Positions 49,518 to 59,350 of a stretch of 60,720 bases of DNA are shown here, piece by piece. The position numbers and the translations under genes were made by a program. The stretch is from Brevibacillus fulvus (lineage in GTDB: Bacteria > Bacillota > Bacilli > Brevibacillales > Brevibacillaceae): assembly GCF_016908525.1 (NCBI RefSeq), contig NZ_JAFBEB010000018.1, positions 1 to 60,720 on the forward strand, read 5' to 3'. Positions within the stretch are counted from its first letter, which is position 1; each line of letters begins with the position of its first letter. The notes beneath the pieces are model-generated. The model made no database searches, was not told the origin of the DNA, and was given only the letters and a program-made list of their open reading frames with translations.

Positions 49518-51026
49518 TTATTTAGGCGCAGCCGGTTTGGCGTACGCAAACAAGAGGGTCAGCACCAGGCTTGCTCCGGCCATCATCACTTTTCCGGTTA
49601 CCAGCAGCGTGGACAGTCTGGCAAACGAGGCGAAAACATAATCGGTGATCACTACCCCCAAAAACACGCCGACCAGCAAATAAACGGTATGGCGCAAAAA
49701 ACTGTAGGCCACCAGCAATTCTTTTACCTGTTTTTTTAATTGCAGCAAGTTGAGCAAAATAACGACAAATTCAAAAGTGAGAATGCCCACGGCAACGCCG
49801 GCATAGCCAAAACCGGGCACGGCCACCAGCACATAATTGACGGCAACGGCCGATAGCGTCCCCAAGACAGAAGCGATGAGCGGTTCTTTTTGCAACCCCA
49901 TAATCCACAGCAAAATGGTCGTCAACTCCCGCAATCCAATCAGCAACGGGTACACAGCCAAATAACGAATGGCCTTGGCCAACGAGTCGTTGCCGGCCAC
50001 GAGCAGCGAGAGCTCTTCTGCAAAATGAAACAACAATAGAGTGGAACCGAGCCCCCACAAAAAAACGACTTCCAGCGACCGCCTTGTGCGCTGGCGAAAA
50101 TCTGCGCGGCGTTTTTGTTCCCAGTCTGCGGAAAAATGCGCCGTTAAAATGTGGCACAGGGCGGAAGTGATGATGGTCGGAATGGACACGACAGCCACCG
50201 TCATCCCCGTAATTTCCCCAAAAATAGCTGTCGCCTCTCTCCCGCTGTATCCCGACTCCACCAACCGCTTGGGAACAATCCAGGCATTCAGGAAATCGGA
50301 GATCGGATAGATGATGCGAGTGCCCAAAATCGATAACGAACTGCTCAAAAACAGGAGCGTTGTCGGCTGCTCACTCAAAGAAACGGTCGGCGCGACTCCC
50401 AGCGGCTCTGATTTACCGCTTTGCGCGAGCAAGAATAGGGAAAGAAACAGCAACGCAACAGCCGCGCCGGCAAACGCCCCAAATGTTGCCCCGCCAACAG
50501 CCAGCGCGATATCTTGCTGAATCCAGATGGCGACAAGAATCAACATGGCACCCACTCGCGCACACTGTTCCAGCACTTCGGAAAAAGCAATCAAGCCGAA
50601 ATATTGTAATCCTTGCAAAAAACCTCGGATCACCCCCAGCAAAGGGACAATCACGATCGCCGGTGCCAGGCAGCGCACCGCCCATTCCAGTTCCGGCTTG
50701 CCAAACCAATCGGCGATAATTGCCGCATTGACGTACACGAACAAGCCAAACACGGCTCCCAGCGGTGCCAGCAAAAGGATGGAAAAGCGAAACATCCGCA
50801 AACCCTGTCGGTATTCTCTTGCAGTCATAATCGAAAGGGCGGTGGAAAACCCGCCGGTCAGCAGAACATAAAGAAGCCCGTACAGTGAGTAGGCGATTTG
50901 GTACAGCCCCATCCCTTCGCCTCCGACCATACGGAATAACGGCAGTTTGGCCAGGACACCGATCGCTTTTACCAGCAAAATTGCACTGGAGCGTACCAGA
51001 AATTGTTTGATCAATACAGGCAGCAC
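49518..51026 (-). CDS. SpoVB-like lipid/polysaccharide flippase (MATE-like MVF family)
   Basis: 502 aa, GTG 51026 with GGAGGGG upstream. About 14 membrane helices. Opening LVRSSAILLVKAIGVLAKLP and MVGGEGMGLYQIAYSLYGLLYVLLTGGF match SpoVB and its relatives; further GVIRGFLQGLQYF and IIYPISDFLNAWIVPKRLVE-type segments agree. SpoVB-class proteins flip undecaprenyl-linked precursors and act in spore cortex synthesis. Whether this is SpoVB itself or a paralogue cannot be settled. Neighbour of yunB. Confidence 0.85.
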   Translation of the reverse strand: MLPVLIKQFLVRSSAILLVKAIGVLAKLPLFRMVGGEGMGLYQIAYSLYGLLYVLLTGGFSTALSIMTAREYRQGLRMFRFSILLLAPLGAVFGLFVYVNAAIIADWFGKPELEWAVRCLAPAIVIVPLLGVIRGFLQGLQYFGLIAFSEVLEQCARVGAMLILVAIWIQQDIALAVGGATFGAFAGAAVALLFLSLFLLAQSGKSEPLGVAPTVSLSEQPTTLLFLSSSLSILGTRIIYPISDFLNAWIVPKRLVESGYSGREATAIFGEITGMTVAVVSIPTIITSALCHILTAHFSADWEQKRRADFRQRTRRSLEVVFLWGLGSTLLLFHFAEELSLLVAGNDSLAKAIRYLAVYPLLIGLRELTTILLWIMGLQKEPLIASVLGTLSAVAVNYVLVAVPGFGYAGVAVGILTFEFVVILLNLLQLKKQVKELLVAYSFLRHTVYLLVGVFLGVVITDYVFASFARLSTLLVTGKVMMAGASLVLTLLFAYAKPAAPK

Positions 51027-51110
51027 AGTTCCCCTCCGATTTTGTCCATCTTCGTATACATTTTATGGGAGCCTGTCTGCCGGTATGTCTGTTCATTCAA
51101 GCTTCTTGAT

Positions 51111-52229
51111 CTAATCCCTGATCTTGATCAGCCAAACTTTTGTATGATGATCCCAACCCAAATCCCATGGAACGTGATAGCGATCGGCGGAATGCGAGTT
51201 GACGAGGACATACCCACGATCGTCTTTGGCTGTTACGATGGAAAAATGGTCAATATCCCCTCTGATTTCATACCCGATCAAATCGCCTGGTTCCAAGGCC
51301 GCGATCGCCCCCGACGGATACTTGTCGGTGCGTTTGGTAACTTGTTTGTAAGAACCACGCATCACCAGTTTTCCATAGCCGCTGTACAGCAAAAAATCCT
51401 TGAAAGCATCAGTGCGAATCCATGAGGTGCTGCCCTCGTTCCGATAAAACCAGCCGCCCCACATCGGCAGTCCGCCTCCCTCTTGTGGATCGCCGATCAC
51501 CTGTGACGAAAAATTGGTACAGTCCCCGCCGCTGTAAGTATAGTCTTTGTACTTGCGATTGTAGCGGTGGTTGTTGCCGGCTCCTGCTGCCGCGCCGGCA
51601 TACTTGTCGGCATAAGCGACCGCCTGCTGCCGGTTGTATTTCTTCCGCCATGACTTTTTCTCCTGGAGCAGTTGGGCCGCAAATTTTTCCGCCGGCTCAG
51701 CCGCAGGTTTGTGCGCTGTCGGAATGTTATGCGGGACATCATCAAAAGGATCAAGGTACCATTCTTTTTCCACTTTCCAGCCACCGTCCGCGTATTTCAA
51801 CGTGAGCGCGTGTCTTGTTCCCACACCAAACCATTGTTCCTTTGCCTCCGGCTCCTTGTAGGCGTAGGTTAGTTTGCAACTCTGCACGAGAAATACTTTC
51901 GCCCGATTTCCGTTGACTGCAACCCGGCCTATGCGGATTGACCCTTCAGCCTTGCGAAAATCGATCCCCCGTTTCTCGGCCCATCCGTTTATGTAGGCGG
52001 CCCTTTTTAATTCCTGTTTGTAAGCATAACGGCTGTATTTTTCCGGCAAATAAAAAGACGCGATTTTCGCCTCGTCTTGATCGATCAAAAACTGAATCCG
52101 TTTGTCGTACATGTTCTTGAGGAATGTGATCACTTCCTCTGTCCGGTCCGTTTCTTTTGCCACGGTATCATTGCTGCCGCCCAAACATAAACAGAAAACC
52201 AGCAACAACAAGGTAACTTTCTTGATCAT
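51111..52229 (-). CDS. Secreted amidase-domain (Amidase_6) protein
   Basis: 372 aa from ATG 52229 (RBS AGAGGG). Signal peptide at about 1-25 (KKVTLLLLVFCLCLGGSNDTVA). An alpha/beta middle part (about 30-180) has a NTF2/SnoaL-like pattern. The C-terminal Amidase_6 domain (about 200-372) has YNRQQAVAYADKYA, then the nucleophile motif GGDCTNFSSQVI, and GDIDHFSIVTAKDDRGYVLVNSHSADRYHVPW with the His partner. NlpC/P60-like chemistry on peptidoglycan is probable. Alone on its transcript; no catalytic change seen. Confidence 0.85.
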   Translation of the reverse strand: MIKKVTLLLLVFCLCLGGSNDTVAKETDRTEEVITFLKNMYDKRIQFLIDQDEAKIASFYLPEKYSRYAYKQELKRAAYINGWAEKRGIDFRKAEGSIRIGRVAVNGNRAKVFLVQSCKLTYAYKEPEAKEQWFGVGTRHALTLKYADGGWKVEKEWYLDPFDDVPHNIPTAHKPAAEPAEKFAAQLLQEKKSWRKKYNRQQAVAYADKYAGAAAGAGNNHRYNRKYKDYTYSGGDCTNFSSQVIGDPQEGGGLPMWGGWFYRNEGSTSWIRTDAFKDFLLYSGYGKLVMRGSYKQVTKRTDKYPSGAIAALEPGDLIGYEIRGDIDHFSIVTAKDDRGYVLVNSHSADRYHVPWDLGWDHHTKVWLIKIRD

Positions 52230-52342
52230 CCGGCTGGTCACCCTCTATCCTTTGCATTGACTTCCTGAGTATCTGCAGAAATCTTTTGCTTCATTCCTTG
52301 ATGAGCTTGCCTGAAAAGACATACCATTCCGCCAAGCAGCAC

Positions 52343-52543
52343 TCATTCATGCCGTGTTTCTTGCAGTTCAACTGTCTCCAGTTTTCTCTTTAGATCACCG
52401 ATGATCTCCTCCGTCAGGTTCACGCCATTCTCATAAGTCTCTCGCGCTTGCCGGTCCTGCGTTTGAATCGCGCCCATACGCAGATTCGCCTGAATGCTGA
52501 TCAACGCGGCAAGCGACTCCCTGATCTGATCGGCCGCCTTCAT
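52343..52543 (-). CDS. DUF1657 protein
   Basis: 66 aa, all helix. MKAADQIRESLAALISIQANLRMGAIQTQD and the following YENGVNLTEEIIGDLKRKLETVELQE are typical. DUF1657 genes are found in spore formers with spoVAC/AD copies and DUF421 proteins; the function is unknown. It stops short of the DUF4363 gene by 11 bases and is its partner. Confidence 0.85.
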   Translation of the reverse strand: MKAADQIRESLAALISIQANLRMGAIQTQDRQARETYENGVNLTEEIIGDLKRKLETVELQETRHE

Positions 52544-52554
52544 CGTCGCACCTC

Positions 52555-52902
52555 CTACAAGGTATAGATCAGATGGACCATCGCCCGAATCGAAGCCAAC
52601 GAGACGGCCGCCTGGGTGCTATCTTTTTTATGCACCGCTGCGCGTACGTTAAAAATCTCTTTCTCGATCTCCTCATATTCGTTCTCGTCGCCAAGCAGCT
52701 GGTATTTCCATTTCACGCGTTTGAACACTTCGGGTAACTTGTCGGTATGCTTCTCCGCCTCTGTCCAATTTTTCTGTTCAACCAGCGCCGTGATTTTTTC
52801 AATTTGCTGCATAAAAGGGTCGGGAGCTGCAGAGACCTGCGTCGGGGTCAATCCTGTCGTAACCAAAGCCAGGACCAGATATAGCAAAAAATGCCGCTTC
52901 AT
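52555..52902 (-). CDS. DUF4363 secreted protein
   Basis: 115 aa from ATG 52902 (GGAGG 7 bases before; ATG 52905 also possible). Signal peptide RHFLLYLVLALVTTGLTPTQVSA. The mature part is helical with WTEAEKHTDKLPEVFKRVKWKYQLLGDENEYEEIEKEIFNVRAAVHKKDSTQA, the DUF4363 pattern. Divergent from the DUF421 gene by 80 bases, in the set DUF1657-DUF4363/DUF421 known from Bacillales spore formers. Exact role unknown. Confidence 0.82.
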   Translation of the reverse strand: MKRHFLLYLVLALVTTGLTPTQVSAAPDPFMQQIEKITALVEQKNWTEAEKHTDKLPEVFKRVKWKYQLLGDENEYEEIEKEIFNVRAAVHKKDSTQAAVSLASIRAMVHLIYTL

Positions 52903-52982
52903 CATTCGTCCTCCATCTGATGCATGATTTTCTATAAGGTTCTCCAATAATAACAGCATCATGTACACAGGGGGCAACGGCC

Positions 52983-53876
52983 ATGCCTGAATATATATTG
53001 ATCCTCATTCGCGCAGTTCTGGCATTCTTTGTGTTGATGGCGATGACCAAATTGATGGGAAACAAGCAGATTTCCCACTTAACTTTCTTTGATTACGTGG
53101 TGGGCATCACGATCGGTTCAATCGCGGCAAGTTTGTCCTCTGACCAAGGCATAAAAATATTGAACGGCTTGGTAGGAATTTTGGTGTGGGCGATTTTTCC
53201 GATCGTCATTTCACTGGTAAATTTTAAATCATACAAATTCCGGAGATTAACCGACGGCCATCCGACGGTTCTCGTTGAAAACGGCATGATCCTCGAGCAA
53301 AACATGGCACAGGCGAGACTGACCACCGACGAGCTGATGCTCTATCTGCGGGAAAAGAACGCTTTTCAACTGGCTGATGTCGAGTTTGCTGTCCTTGAGA
53401 CCAACGGCAATGTAAGCGTCTTGCTAAAAAAAGACGCCCAGCCTGTCACCGCGAAAATGCTCAACCTGGCTGTCAAAGAAGAGCACGCACCACGGATCGT
53501 CATTATGGATGGCGTCATCATGCAAAAAACTTTGCAGAAACTGGGCTTTACAGCGGAGTGGCTTCTTGGGGAAATTCGAAAACAGGGAGCGAAGAATCCG
53601 GAAGATGTGTTTCTCGGCCAGATCACTTCTGATGGCCAACTGTACGTTGATTTGAAACAAGACAAGTTGAAGGGGAAACCTGTACCCGCACAGCAATTAA
53701 TGGCTGACGAATTGCGGAAGGTGCAGGCCATGCTGGAGAAATTGGCGCTGGGAACCAGAAGCAGGACCGCCAAAACGATGTACCAGAAAAATGTAAAGCG
53801 TGTCAAGCAGCTGCAGTCGCTTCTGGCGCCTTACTTGGACAGTCCTCCGGCCAGCAAACAGGAAACGAAGCAATAG
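52983..53876 (+). CDS. DUF421 membrane protein (YetF-like)
   Basis: 297 aa, RBS AGGGGG. Three N-terminal helices (ILILIRAVLAFFVLMAMTKL, FDYVVGITIGSIAASL, LNGLVGILVWAIFPIVISLV) and a cytosolic pair of YcaP-like beta domains with GNKQISHLTFFDYVVGITIGSIAA as the family signature and PTVLVENGMILEQNMAQARLTTDEL. The C-terminal ~70 residues are basic and helical, longer than in many members. YetF-type proteins are linked with spore formation and germination; the mechanism is unknown. Confidence 0.85.
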   Translation: MPEYILILIRAVLAFFVLMAMTKLMGNKQISHLTFFDYVVGITIGSIAASLSSDQGIKILNGLVGILVWAIFPIVISLVNFKSYKFRRLTDGHPTVLVENGMILEQNMAQARLTTDELMLYLREKNAFQLADVEFAVLETNGNVSVLLKKDAQPVTAKMLNLAVKEEHAPRIVIMDGVIMQKTLQKLGFTAEWLLGEIRKQGAKNPEDVFLGQITSDGQLYVDLKQDKLKGKPVPAQQLMADELRKVQAMLEKLALGTRSRTAKTMYQKNVKRVKQLQSLLAPYLDSPPASKQETKQ

Positions 53877-53892
53877 GGCAAAGCAAACGCAA

Positions 53893-53922
53893 AAGAAAAA
53901 GGCCTCAATCATTTGATTGAGG
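53893..53922 (-). terminator. Terminator between DUF421 and hemAT
   Basis: CCTCAATC and GATTGAGG pair around ATTT. The A run at 53893-53900 gives the U run for the minus-strand hemAT transcript. Confidence 0.8.
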
Positions 53923-53938
53923 TCACTTGCCGGCCCAC

Positions 53939-55243
53939 CTACTTGAGCTCTTCTGTCACATCGACCAAACGTTCGGCCGAGGCAGATACTTGCCGGATCG
54001 CTTGGTTCATATCAGCCATCACTTTGGAAACATTATCGAGCTGTTGGAAAATCCGGTTGCTTTGTTCCTTGCTGACCGTCACCGCCTGCATGATCTGTTC
54101 AAAGGATTGGTTCGTTTCGTCAACCATCCTGGTACTGGAGGATACCAGGCCTTGAATTTGTTTCATCGAGGCTGAGACGCTTTCTGTCTGCAAATTAGTC
54201 TTTTCAATCAGTTCGGAAACATTGGACACCGATTTTTTCGTTTCTTCCGCCAATTTTCTCACTTGATCGGCAACGACGGCAAAGCCTCTGCCTTGTTCCC
54301 CCGCTCGCGCTGCCTCAATCGCAGCGTTTAACGCCAGCAGGTTGGTTTGTTCGGCGATGGAAGTAACGACCTGGACGATGTCGCGGATTTGTTCCGATAT
54401 TTTTTCCAAAGAAGCGATTTCGCCGGAAATTTTCCCTACACTTGCTTCAATTTGCGTCATTTGCAGCTGTTGCTGTTCCAACTGCCGCTTCCCTTCTTCC
54501 GAAAACTGAACCGCTTTGCTCGAATATTCGGCGCCGTTTTGCGCGAACTGTACCGCTTCCTTCGTCTGACCCGACATTTGTTCGACCGAAGCAGTCGTTT
54601 CTTCCGATACTGCCAGCAGCTCTTCCGCCGATTCGGATAAAATCTGGGTTACTTTTAACCGTTTTTCCTCGGACTCGTGCCGAAACCGGTCATGTTCATC
54701 CGAGAATGCTTCCAGAACGATCTGCTGTTCCAGACTAAACAGCTTGGTGATCGCCTTGATCGCTTTGCCATAGGAATCCTTATCCGGCAATTCTTGCTCA
54801 ATCAGATGCGTGATCGAGAGCAGCAAATCCTGAAAGGCGCACAAATACCATTTTGGTTGCAAGCCAATTCGCACATGGACAACCGCGATCGTATTTCTTT
54901 TCTTGATATACGATTCATCAAGCACACCGTTAAACATTTCTTCAATATGCTGCCGCAACGTCGTTTTCAAACGTTCGATCGAGCTGTGTTTTTCAATGAT
55001 CGTCAGCAGACCCGGCTGGTGCGCCAGGTTGTCATAAAATTGGCTGACAATCGCCTCGATATGGCGGGCAATCAATGGTCTCAACGCTTTGGCCACCGCC
55101 AGATCCTCTCTGGTAATATGAATCATCTGGAGTTGTTTCTCCAACTCGCTGTTGGGAGTTACTTGCAAACGGACATCGCTCAAATCCAGGGATGACAGCG
55201 TGAGCCGCTCCGTTTCCTTACCTTTGCGTACAAATAGTTTCAT
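53939..55243 (-). CDS. hemAT: Globin-coupled aerotaxis transducer HemAT
   Basis: 434 aa from ATG 55243 (RBS GAGGGGG). No membrane helices. N-terminal globin domain (1-180) with heme-related residues in the same places as HemAT of B. subtilis: Tyr70, proximal His123 in [13 protein letters not shown] and Tyr133. The C-terminal methyl-accepting domain (from about 190) has the CheA/CheW hairpin [40 protein letters not shown]. It senses O2 and signals to the flagellar CheA. No chemotaxis genes lie beside it. Confidence 0.92.
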   Translation of the reverse strand: MKLFVRKGKETERLTLSSLDLSDVRLQVTPNSELEKQLQMIHITREDLAVAKALRPLIARHIEAIVSQFYDNLAHQPGLLTIIEKHSSIERLKTTLRQHIEEMFNGVLDESYIKKRNTIAVVHVRIGLQPKWYLCAFQDLLLSITHLIEQELPDKDSYGKAIKAITKLFSLEQQIVLEAFSDEHDRFRHESEEKRLKVTQILSESAEELLAVSEETTASVEQMSGQTKEAVQFAQNGAEYSSKAVQFSEEGKRQLEQQQLQMTQIEASVGKISGEIASLEKISEQIRDIVQVVTSIAEQTNLLALNAAIEAARAGEQGRGFAVVADQVRKLAEETKKSVSNVSELIEKTNLQTESVSASMKQIQGLVSSSTRMVDETNQSFEQIMQAVTVSKEQSNRIFQQLDNVSKVMADMNQAIRQVSASAERLVDVTEELK

Positions 55244-55332
55244 TAACCGATCCCCCTCATCTCTCATTCCAAAAAAACCAACTCTCTTTCTATATCGGAA
55301 TTTTTCCGGTGAATTGTGAGTATTTGCCAATT

Positions 55333-56484
55333 TTAAGCAGAGTCTCTCGCGTACCGTTTTCGCATCGCAACGGCAATACTGCCAATCAAACCGGCGAACG
55401 CAACGATAGCCATCGCCTGATAGAGCGAATCGCCGCCGTATTGTTCAAAGATCCAGCCTCCCAGGGAAGAACCGATAATCCCTGATAGGCCAAAGAAAAG
55501 AACCGCCAACACCGTTTGCCCTGTCGCCTTCCATTCTTCCGGCACAATTTTGTTCAGATGCTGAATAGCTGCCGTATAAAAGACGACAAACGTAAGGCCC
55601 TGCAGCAATTGCAAATAAACCACGGCCGATGGTTCGGTCACGATGCTGCACAGTCCGAACCGCAAAACGTACAAGGCGGCTGCAAAGGCGATCAGCCACA
55701 TTTCAGGCAAACGTTGCAGCCACCAATAGCTAAAGGCAAAAAACAAAATCTCACTTGCCGCCGTGCAGAACCATGCCAGGCCTACCTGAGCGCTTGTTCC
55801 GCCGAGGCTTTGCACATAAACGCCAAGAAAGCTGTCATTCGTCCGATGCGGGATGGCGAGAATCAACACCAGCAGAAAAAAACGCAGCGTTGACGGTACT
55901 GCAAAAAAGCGTTGCAAAGACGCGAACGTCAACTTTTGGCTGTTCGCGCGCACATCGGGCAATGTCCAGCACAAGCACCAGGCAAGGCAGCCATAGGCAG
56001 CAAACACATAGGCGAACGCGTGAGTTCCCAGCCAATTGGCCAAGTACCCGACGATCAGCGAGGTAGAAGCGTAACCGATCGCCCCAAACATGCGGATCGA
56101 ACCAAAACTGACCTGAAGCTGTTGAGACATCCGGTAGTTCATACTTTCCGTCAATGGATCAGTCGGCATGTAAAAAAAGTACCAGGCAATGATCAGCAAC
56201 AGCAACGATTGCGAACTTGCCGATTGAAACAAAATGGTTCCGATGCAAACCGAGATGGCAAGCAAAATAAGCAAAACCTTTCTCACGGTTTGCCATTTGT
56301 CGCTGATCAGACCCCAAAGCGGCTGGGAAACAATCCCGACAAACGATCCGATTGCGATCAGGTTGCCGATTTGCTGCATCGAGATACCTTGCGACGAAAG
56401 GTAAACAGGAAGAAATGACAGAAAGATTGCCAATAACGAAAAATAGAAATAATTATACCCATGCAATTTGGCCAAATGCTTCAA
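55333..56484 (-). CDS. MFS transporter, PPP/LacY-like family
   Basis: 383 aa, TTG start at 56484 (GGAGGAG upstream). About twelve helices. The PPP-type start [35 protein letters not shown] and [22 protein letters not shown] (motif A) are typical of the 3-phenylpropionate/YwbF group. [22 protein letters not shown] lies in helix 4-5. The true substrate is unknown. Not linked with aromatic-degradation genes. Confidence 0.8.
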   Translation of the reverse strand: MKHLAKLHGYNYFYFSLLAIFLSFLPVYLSSQGISMQQIGNLIAIGSFVGIVSQPLWGLISDKWQTVRKVLLILLAISVCIGTILFQSASSQSLLLLIIAWYFFYMPTDPLTESMNYRMSQQLQVSFGSIRMFGAIGYASTSLIVGYLANWLGTHAFAYVFAAYGCLAWCLCWTLPDVRANSQKLTFASLQRFFAVPSTLRFFLLVLILAIPHRTNDSFLGVYVQSLGGTSAQVGLAWFCTAASEILFFAFSYWWLQRLPEMWLIAFAAALYVLRFGLCSIVTEPSAVVYLQLLQGLTFVVFYTAAIQHLNKIVPEEWKATGQTVLAVLFFGLSGIIGSSLGGWIFEQYGGDSLYQAMAIVAFAGLIGSIAVAMRKRYARDSA

Positions 56485-56552
56485 TGTGCTCTCTCCTCCA
56501 CTTAGCTTTAGCTCGTCTCCCTATTATGCCGAGATGCAAACGCAACCGCAAC

Positions 56553-56590
56553 AAAAGAAGCTGCTGATCAATTGTTCAGCAGCTTCTTTT
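56553..56590. terminator. Terminator of ptsH
   Basis: A perfect 15-bp stem (56553-56567 and 56576-56590; AAAAGAAGCTGCTGA) with an 8-base loop. A and T tracts allow use in both directions. Confidence 0.85.
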
Positions 56591-56599
56591 CACCATTCT

Positions 56600-56857
56600 T
56601 TATTCGCCTGAAATCAATAAAGCGGTCAATGCTTCGATCGCTTCCTTTTCGTCGCTGCCATCGGCAGTCAACGTTACTTCTTCTCCGTTTGCCGCGGCCA
56701 AAGACATCACACCCATGATGCTTTTGGCATTCACCGTTTTTGCCCCTTTTTGCAAGTTAATCTCGCTGGCAAAAGATGAAGCCTTTTGCACAAATTGCGC
56801 GGCCGGTCTGGCATGCAAACCGTGCGGCAATTGAATTACGATCTTTTTTTCTGTCAT
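56600..56857 (-). CDS. ptsH: Phosphocarrier protein HPr
   Basis: 85 aa. Both regulatory residues are present: His15 in LPHGLHARPA, for phosphotransfer from enzyme I, and Ser46 in VNAKSIMGVMSLA, the HPr kinase site. It transfers phosphate to EII proteins such as MurP in this window and, as HPr-Ser46-P, activates CcpA. No ptsI gene is next to it; the gene is alone with its own terminator, so the gene may be expressed apart from ptsI. A His-less paralogue is at 92-346. Confidence 0.92.
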   Translation of the reverse strand: MTEKKIVIQLPHGLHARPAAQFVQKASSFASEINLQKGAKTVNAKSIMGVMSLAAANGEEVTLTADGSDEKEAIEALTALLISGE

Positions 56858-56996
56858 TTCTCTCTTCCTCCTACCAAATATGAACGCCTATGCGCGAGTT
56901 GCACAAGCTTTCTCTATGCTCCATTTTAGCGTACCACTTCATTTTTTCGCCAGTGTTTTAATGAAAACAGAAACATCCCTGGCTGGTGCAGGCGGT

Positions 56997-57464
56997 TTAT
57001 GAAAATTGACGGCTTAAGTTGGCCATCTCGATCGCTGCTGCGGCCGCTTCCCATCCTTTGTTTCCCGCTTTTGTTCCCGCTCGCTCAATCGCCTGCTCAA
57101 TATTGTCGGTCGTCAATACGCCAAAAATGACCGGAATGCCGGTGGACAGCGACAGAGAAGCAACCCCTTTGGCTACCTCGTTGCACACATAATCAAAATG
57201 TGGTGTCGCTCCCCGAATGACTGCGCCCAAGGTAATCACCGCATCATAGTTGCCTGATTCCGCCATCTTCTTGGCGATAAAGGGAATCTCAAACGCCCCC
57301 GGCACCCAGGACAGTTCGATGTTATTTTCCTCGACACCATGACGTTTCAAAGCGTCAACTGCTCCGCCTACCAATTTGCTGACAATAAATTCATTAAACC
57401 TGCCTGCGACAATCCCTACTTTTAACCCTGTTCCCACAAGATGCCCTTCATACGTTCTCATCAT
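56997..57464 (-). CDS. ribH: 6,7-dimethyl-8-ribityllumazine synthase
   Basis: 155 aa. Visible active-site motifs: [35 protein letters not shown] with the conserved His, and [15 protein letters not shown]. RibH condenses the pyrimidine with dihydroxybutanone phosphate. Forms 60-mers in Bacilli. Last gene of the rib operon; ribBA stops 4 bases before. Confidence 0.95.
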   Translation of the reverse strand: MMRTYEGHLVGTGLKVGIVAGRFNEFIVSKLVGGAVDALKRHGVEENNIELSWVPGAFEIPFIAKKMAESGNYDAVITLGAVIRGATPHFDYVCNEVAKGVASLSLSTGIPVIFGVLTTDNIEQAIERAGTKAGNKGWEAAAAAIEMANLSRQFS

Positions 57465-57468
57465 TCGT

Positions 57469-58671
57469 TCACTCCTGTTCGAGATTTAATAGATGACCCA
57501 TTTTGGCGATTTTCGTTTGCAAATACTGTTTGTTTTCCGGATAAACAGGCGTTTCCACCGGTACACGCTCCACGACGTCCAGACCAAATCCTTGCAATGC
57601 TTGCATTTTTAACGGATTATTGGTCATGAGCAGCACTTTTTGCACCCCAAGATCACGCAGCATTTGCGCGGCCAGTCCATAATTGCGGGCATCGGCAGGA
57701 AAACCCAGCTTTTCGTTGGCTTCAACCGTATCGTAGCCTTCCTCCTGCAGCTTGTAGGCGCGCAATTTGTTGATCAGGCCAATTCCCCGTCCTTCTTGCC
57801 GCATGTAGAGCAAGACGCCTTTGCCGGCCTGCTCGATCTGTTCCAACGCTTGGTGCAGCTGCGGTCCGCAATCACAGCGAAACGAGCCGAAGACATCGCC
57901 GGTCAGACATTCCGAGTGGATCCGTACCAACACTGGCTCATTTTCCGTCCACTCTCCCTTGACCAAGGCAACATGCTCCTGTTGATCCAGCCGATTGCTG
58001 TATGCGGCAATGCGAAAATCACCGTACTGGCTCGGAAGCGACACTTCCACTTCTTTGCGGACCAACGATTCACGCAAAACCCGATAGCGAATCAGATCGG
58101 CAATGGAGATGAGTTTCAATCCGAATTGCTCGGCCATTTGCTTGAGCTGCGGTAAGCGCGCCATCGTTCCGTCTTCGTTTAACACTTCGCAGATGACGCC
58201 GGCCGGAAAAGCCCCGGCCAATTGGGCCAAATCGACCGCCGCTTCGGTGTGCCCCGGACGACGCAAAACTCCGCCTTGTCGGGCGATCAGCGGAAAAATA
58301 TGCCCCGGACGGCGAAAATCGGCGGCTCCTTTCGCCGGATCGAGCATGGCCATGATTGTTTGCGACCGTTCATAAGCGGAGATTCCTGTGTGCGTTTCCG
58401 CCTCATCGATGGAAACGGTAAAAGCCGTGCCGTGTTTGTCGGTATTGGCTGCAACCATCGGATGCAATTCCAATCGGCGGGCGTGCTCTTCGGTAATCGG
58501 CACGCAAACCAGCCCCCGCCCGTGTGTCACCATAAAATTGATCGCTTCCGGCGTTGCCTTTTCCGCCAGGCAGATCAAATCCCCCTCGTTCTCACGGTCT
58601 TCGTCGTCCACGACAATGACGACCTTGCCTTGTTGCAAATCCTGCACTGCTGCTTCAATAGAGTCCAACAT
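57469..58671 (-). CDS. ribBA: Bifunctional DHBP synthase / GTP cyclohydrolase II
   Basis: 400 aa, RBS AAGGAGAGG. Residues 1-200 are the 3,4-dihydroxy-2-butanone-4-phosphate synthase part ([33 protein letters not shown]). Residues about 205-400 are GTP cyclohydrolase II with the zinc site [15 protein letters not shown] and [10 protein letters not shown]. The two first steps of riboflavin synthesis are thus in one chain, as in B. subtilis RibA. Confidence 0.95.
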   Translation of the reverse strand: MLDSIEAAVQDLQQGKVVIVVDDEDRENEGDLICLAEKATPEAINFMVTHGRGLVCVPITEEHARRLELHPMVAANTDKHGTAFTVSIDEAETHTGISAYERSQTIMAMLDPAKGAADFRRPGHIFPLIARQGGVLRRPGHTEAAVDLAQLAGAFPAGVICEVLNEDGTMARLPQLKQMAEQFGLKLISIADLIRYRVLRESLVRKEVEVSLPSQYGDFRIAAYSNRLDQQEHVALVKGEWTENEPVLVRIHSECLTGDVFGSFRCDCGPQLHQALEQIEQAGKGVLLYMRQEGRGIGLINKLRAYKLQEEGYDTVEANEKLGFPADARNYGLAAQMLRDLGVQKVLLMTNNPLKMQALQGFGLDVVERVPVETPVYPENKQYLQTKIAKMGHLLNLEQE

Positions 58672-58693
58672 GACGCCTCTCCTTCCTCTCCTC

Positions 58694-59347
58694 TCAGATA
58701 AAACCGTGTTCCTTGAGATAGTCCATGCCGATTGTTTCTGCTTTCGCTTCCGAGCGTGTTGAACCGGACAAGAGCCGCTCTACATATTTGCCGATCAGGT
58801 CACATTCCAGATTAACCCGGTCACCGACGCCTTTTAGTTGCAAGCTGGTTTGCGCCAGCGTATGCGGAATAATCGACACAGAGAAACCGTCATCGGTCAG
58901 TTCCGTAATCGTTAGACTGATCCCGTCCATACAAATTGACCCCTGCGGCACCATATATTTTCGCAAGCGAGCTTCAGCTTTAATGGTAAACAGGACCGCA
59001 TTGGCAAACTTTTGCCGTCTGCTGATTTCCCCGGTACCGTCCACATGCCCGGAGACGATATGCCCGCCAAAGCGGTCGCCGATCGCCATCGCCCGTTCCA
59101 AATTGACCGGTTCCCCGCGCTTCAGTTGTCCCAAATTTGTTTTTCTTAGCGTTTCCGGCATGGCGTCGACCGTGAAGCTGCTCGTTGTATAGGAAACGAC
59201 GGTCAGACAAACACCGTTCACCGCGATGCTATCGCCTAACTGCACTCCTTCCAATACTTTGGCGGCGCGAATCGTCAGCTTGCTGGCGAGCGCCGTTCCG
59301 CTCATTTCTTCCAGGTAACCTACTTCTTCGATTAGGCCTGTAAACAT
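58694..59347 (-). CDS. ribE: Riboflavin synthase alpha subunit
   Basis: 217 aa, RBS GAGAGGG. Two similar lumazine-binding repeats, each with the family start: [10 protein letters not shown] (1-10) and [12 protein letters not shown] (about 97). Both halves have a CLTV / SLTI type segment ([20 protein letters not shown]). It makes riboflavin by dismutation of lumazine. Starts 3 bases after ribD. Confidence 0.94.
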   Translation of the reverse strand: MFTGLIEEVGYLEEMSGTALASKLTIRAAKVLEGVQLGDSIAVNGVCLTVVSYTTSSFTVDAMPETLRKTNLGQLKRGEPVNLERAMAIGDRFGGHIVSGHVDGTGEISRRQKFANAVLFTIKAEARLRKYMVPQGSICMDGISLTITELTDDGFSVSIIPHTLAQTSLQLKGVGDRVNLECDLIGKYVERLLSGSTRSEAKAETIGMDYLKEHGFI

Positions 59348-59350
59348 GTT

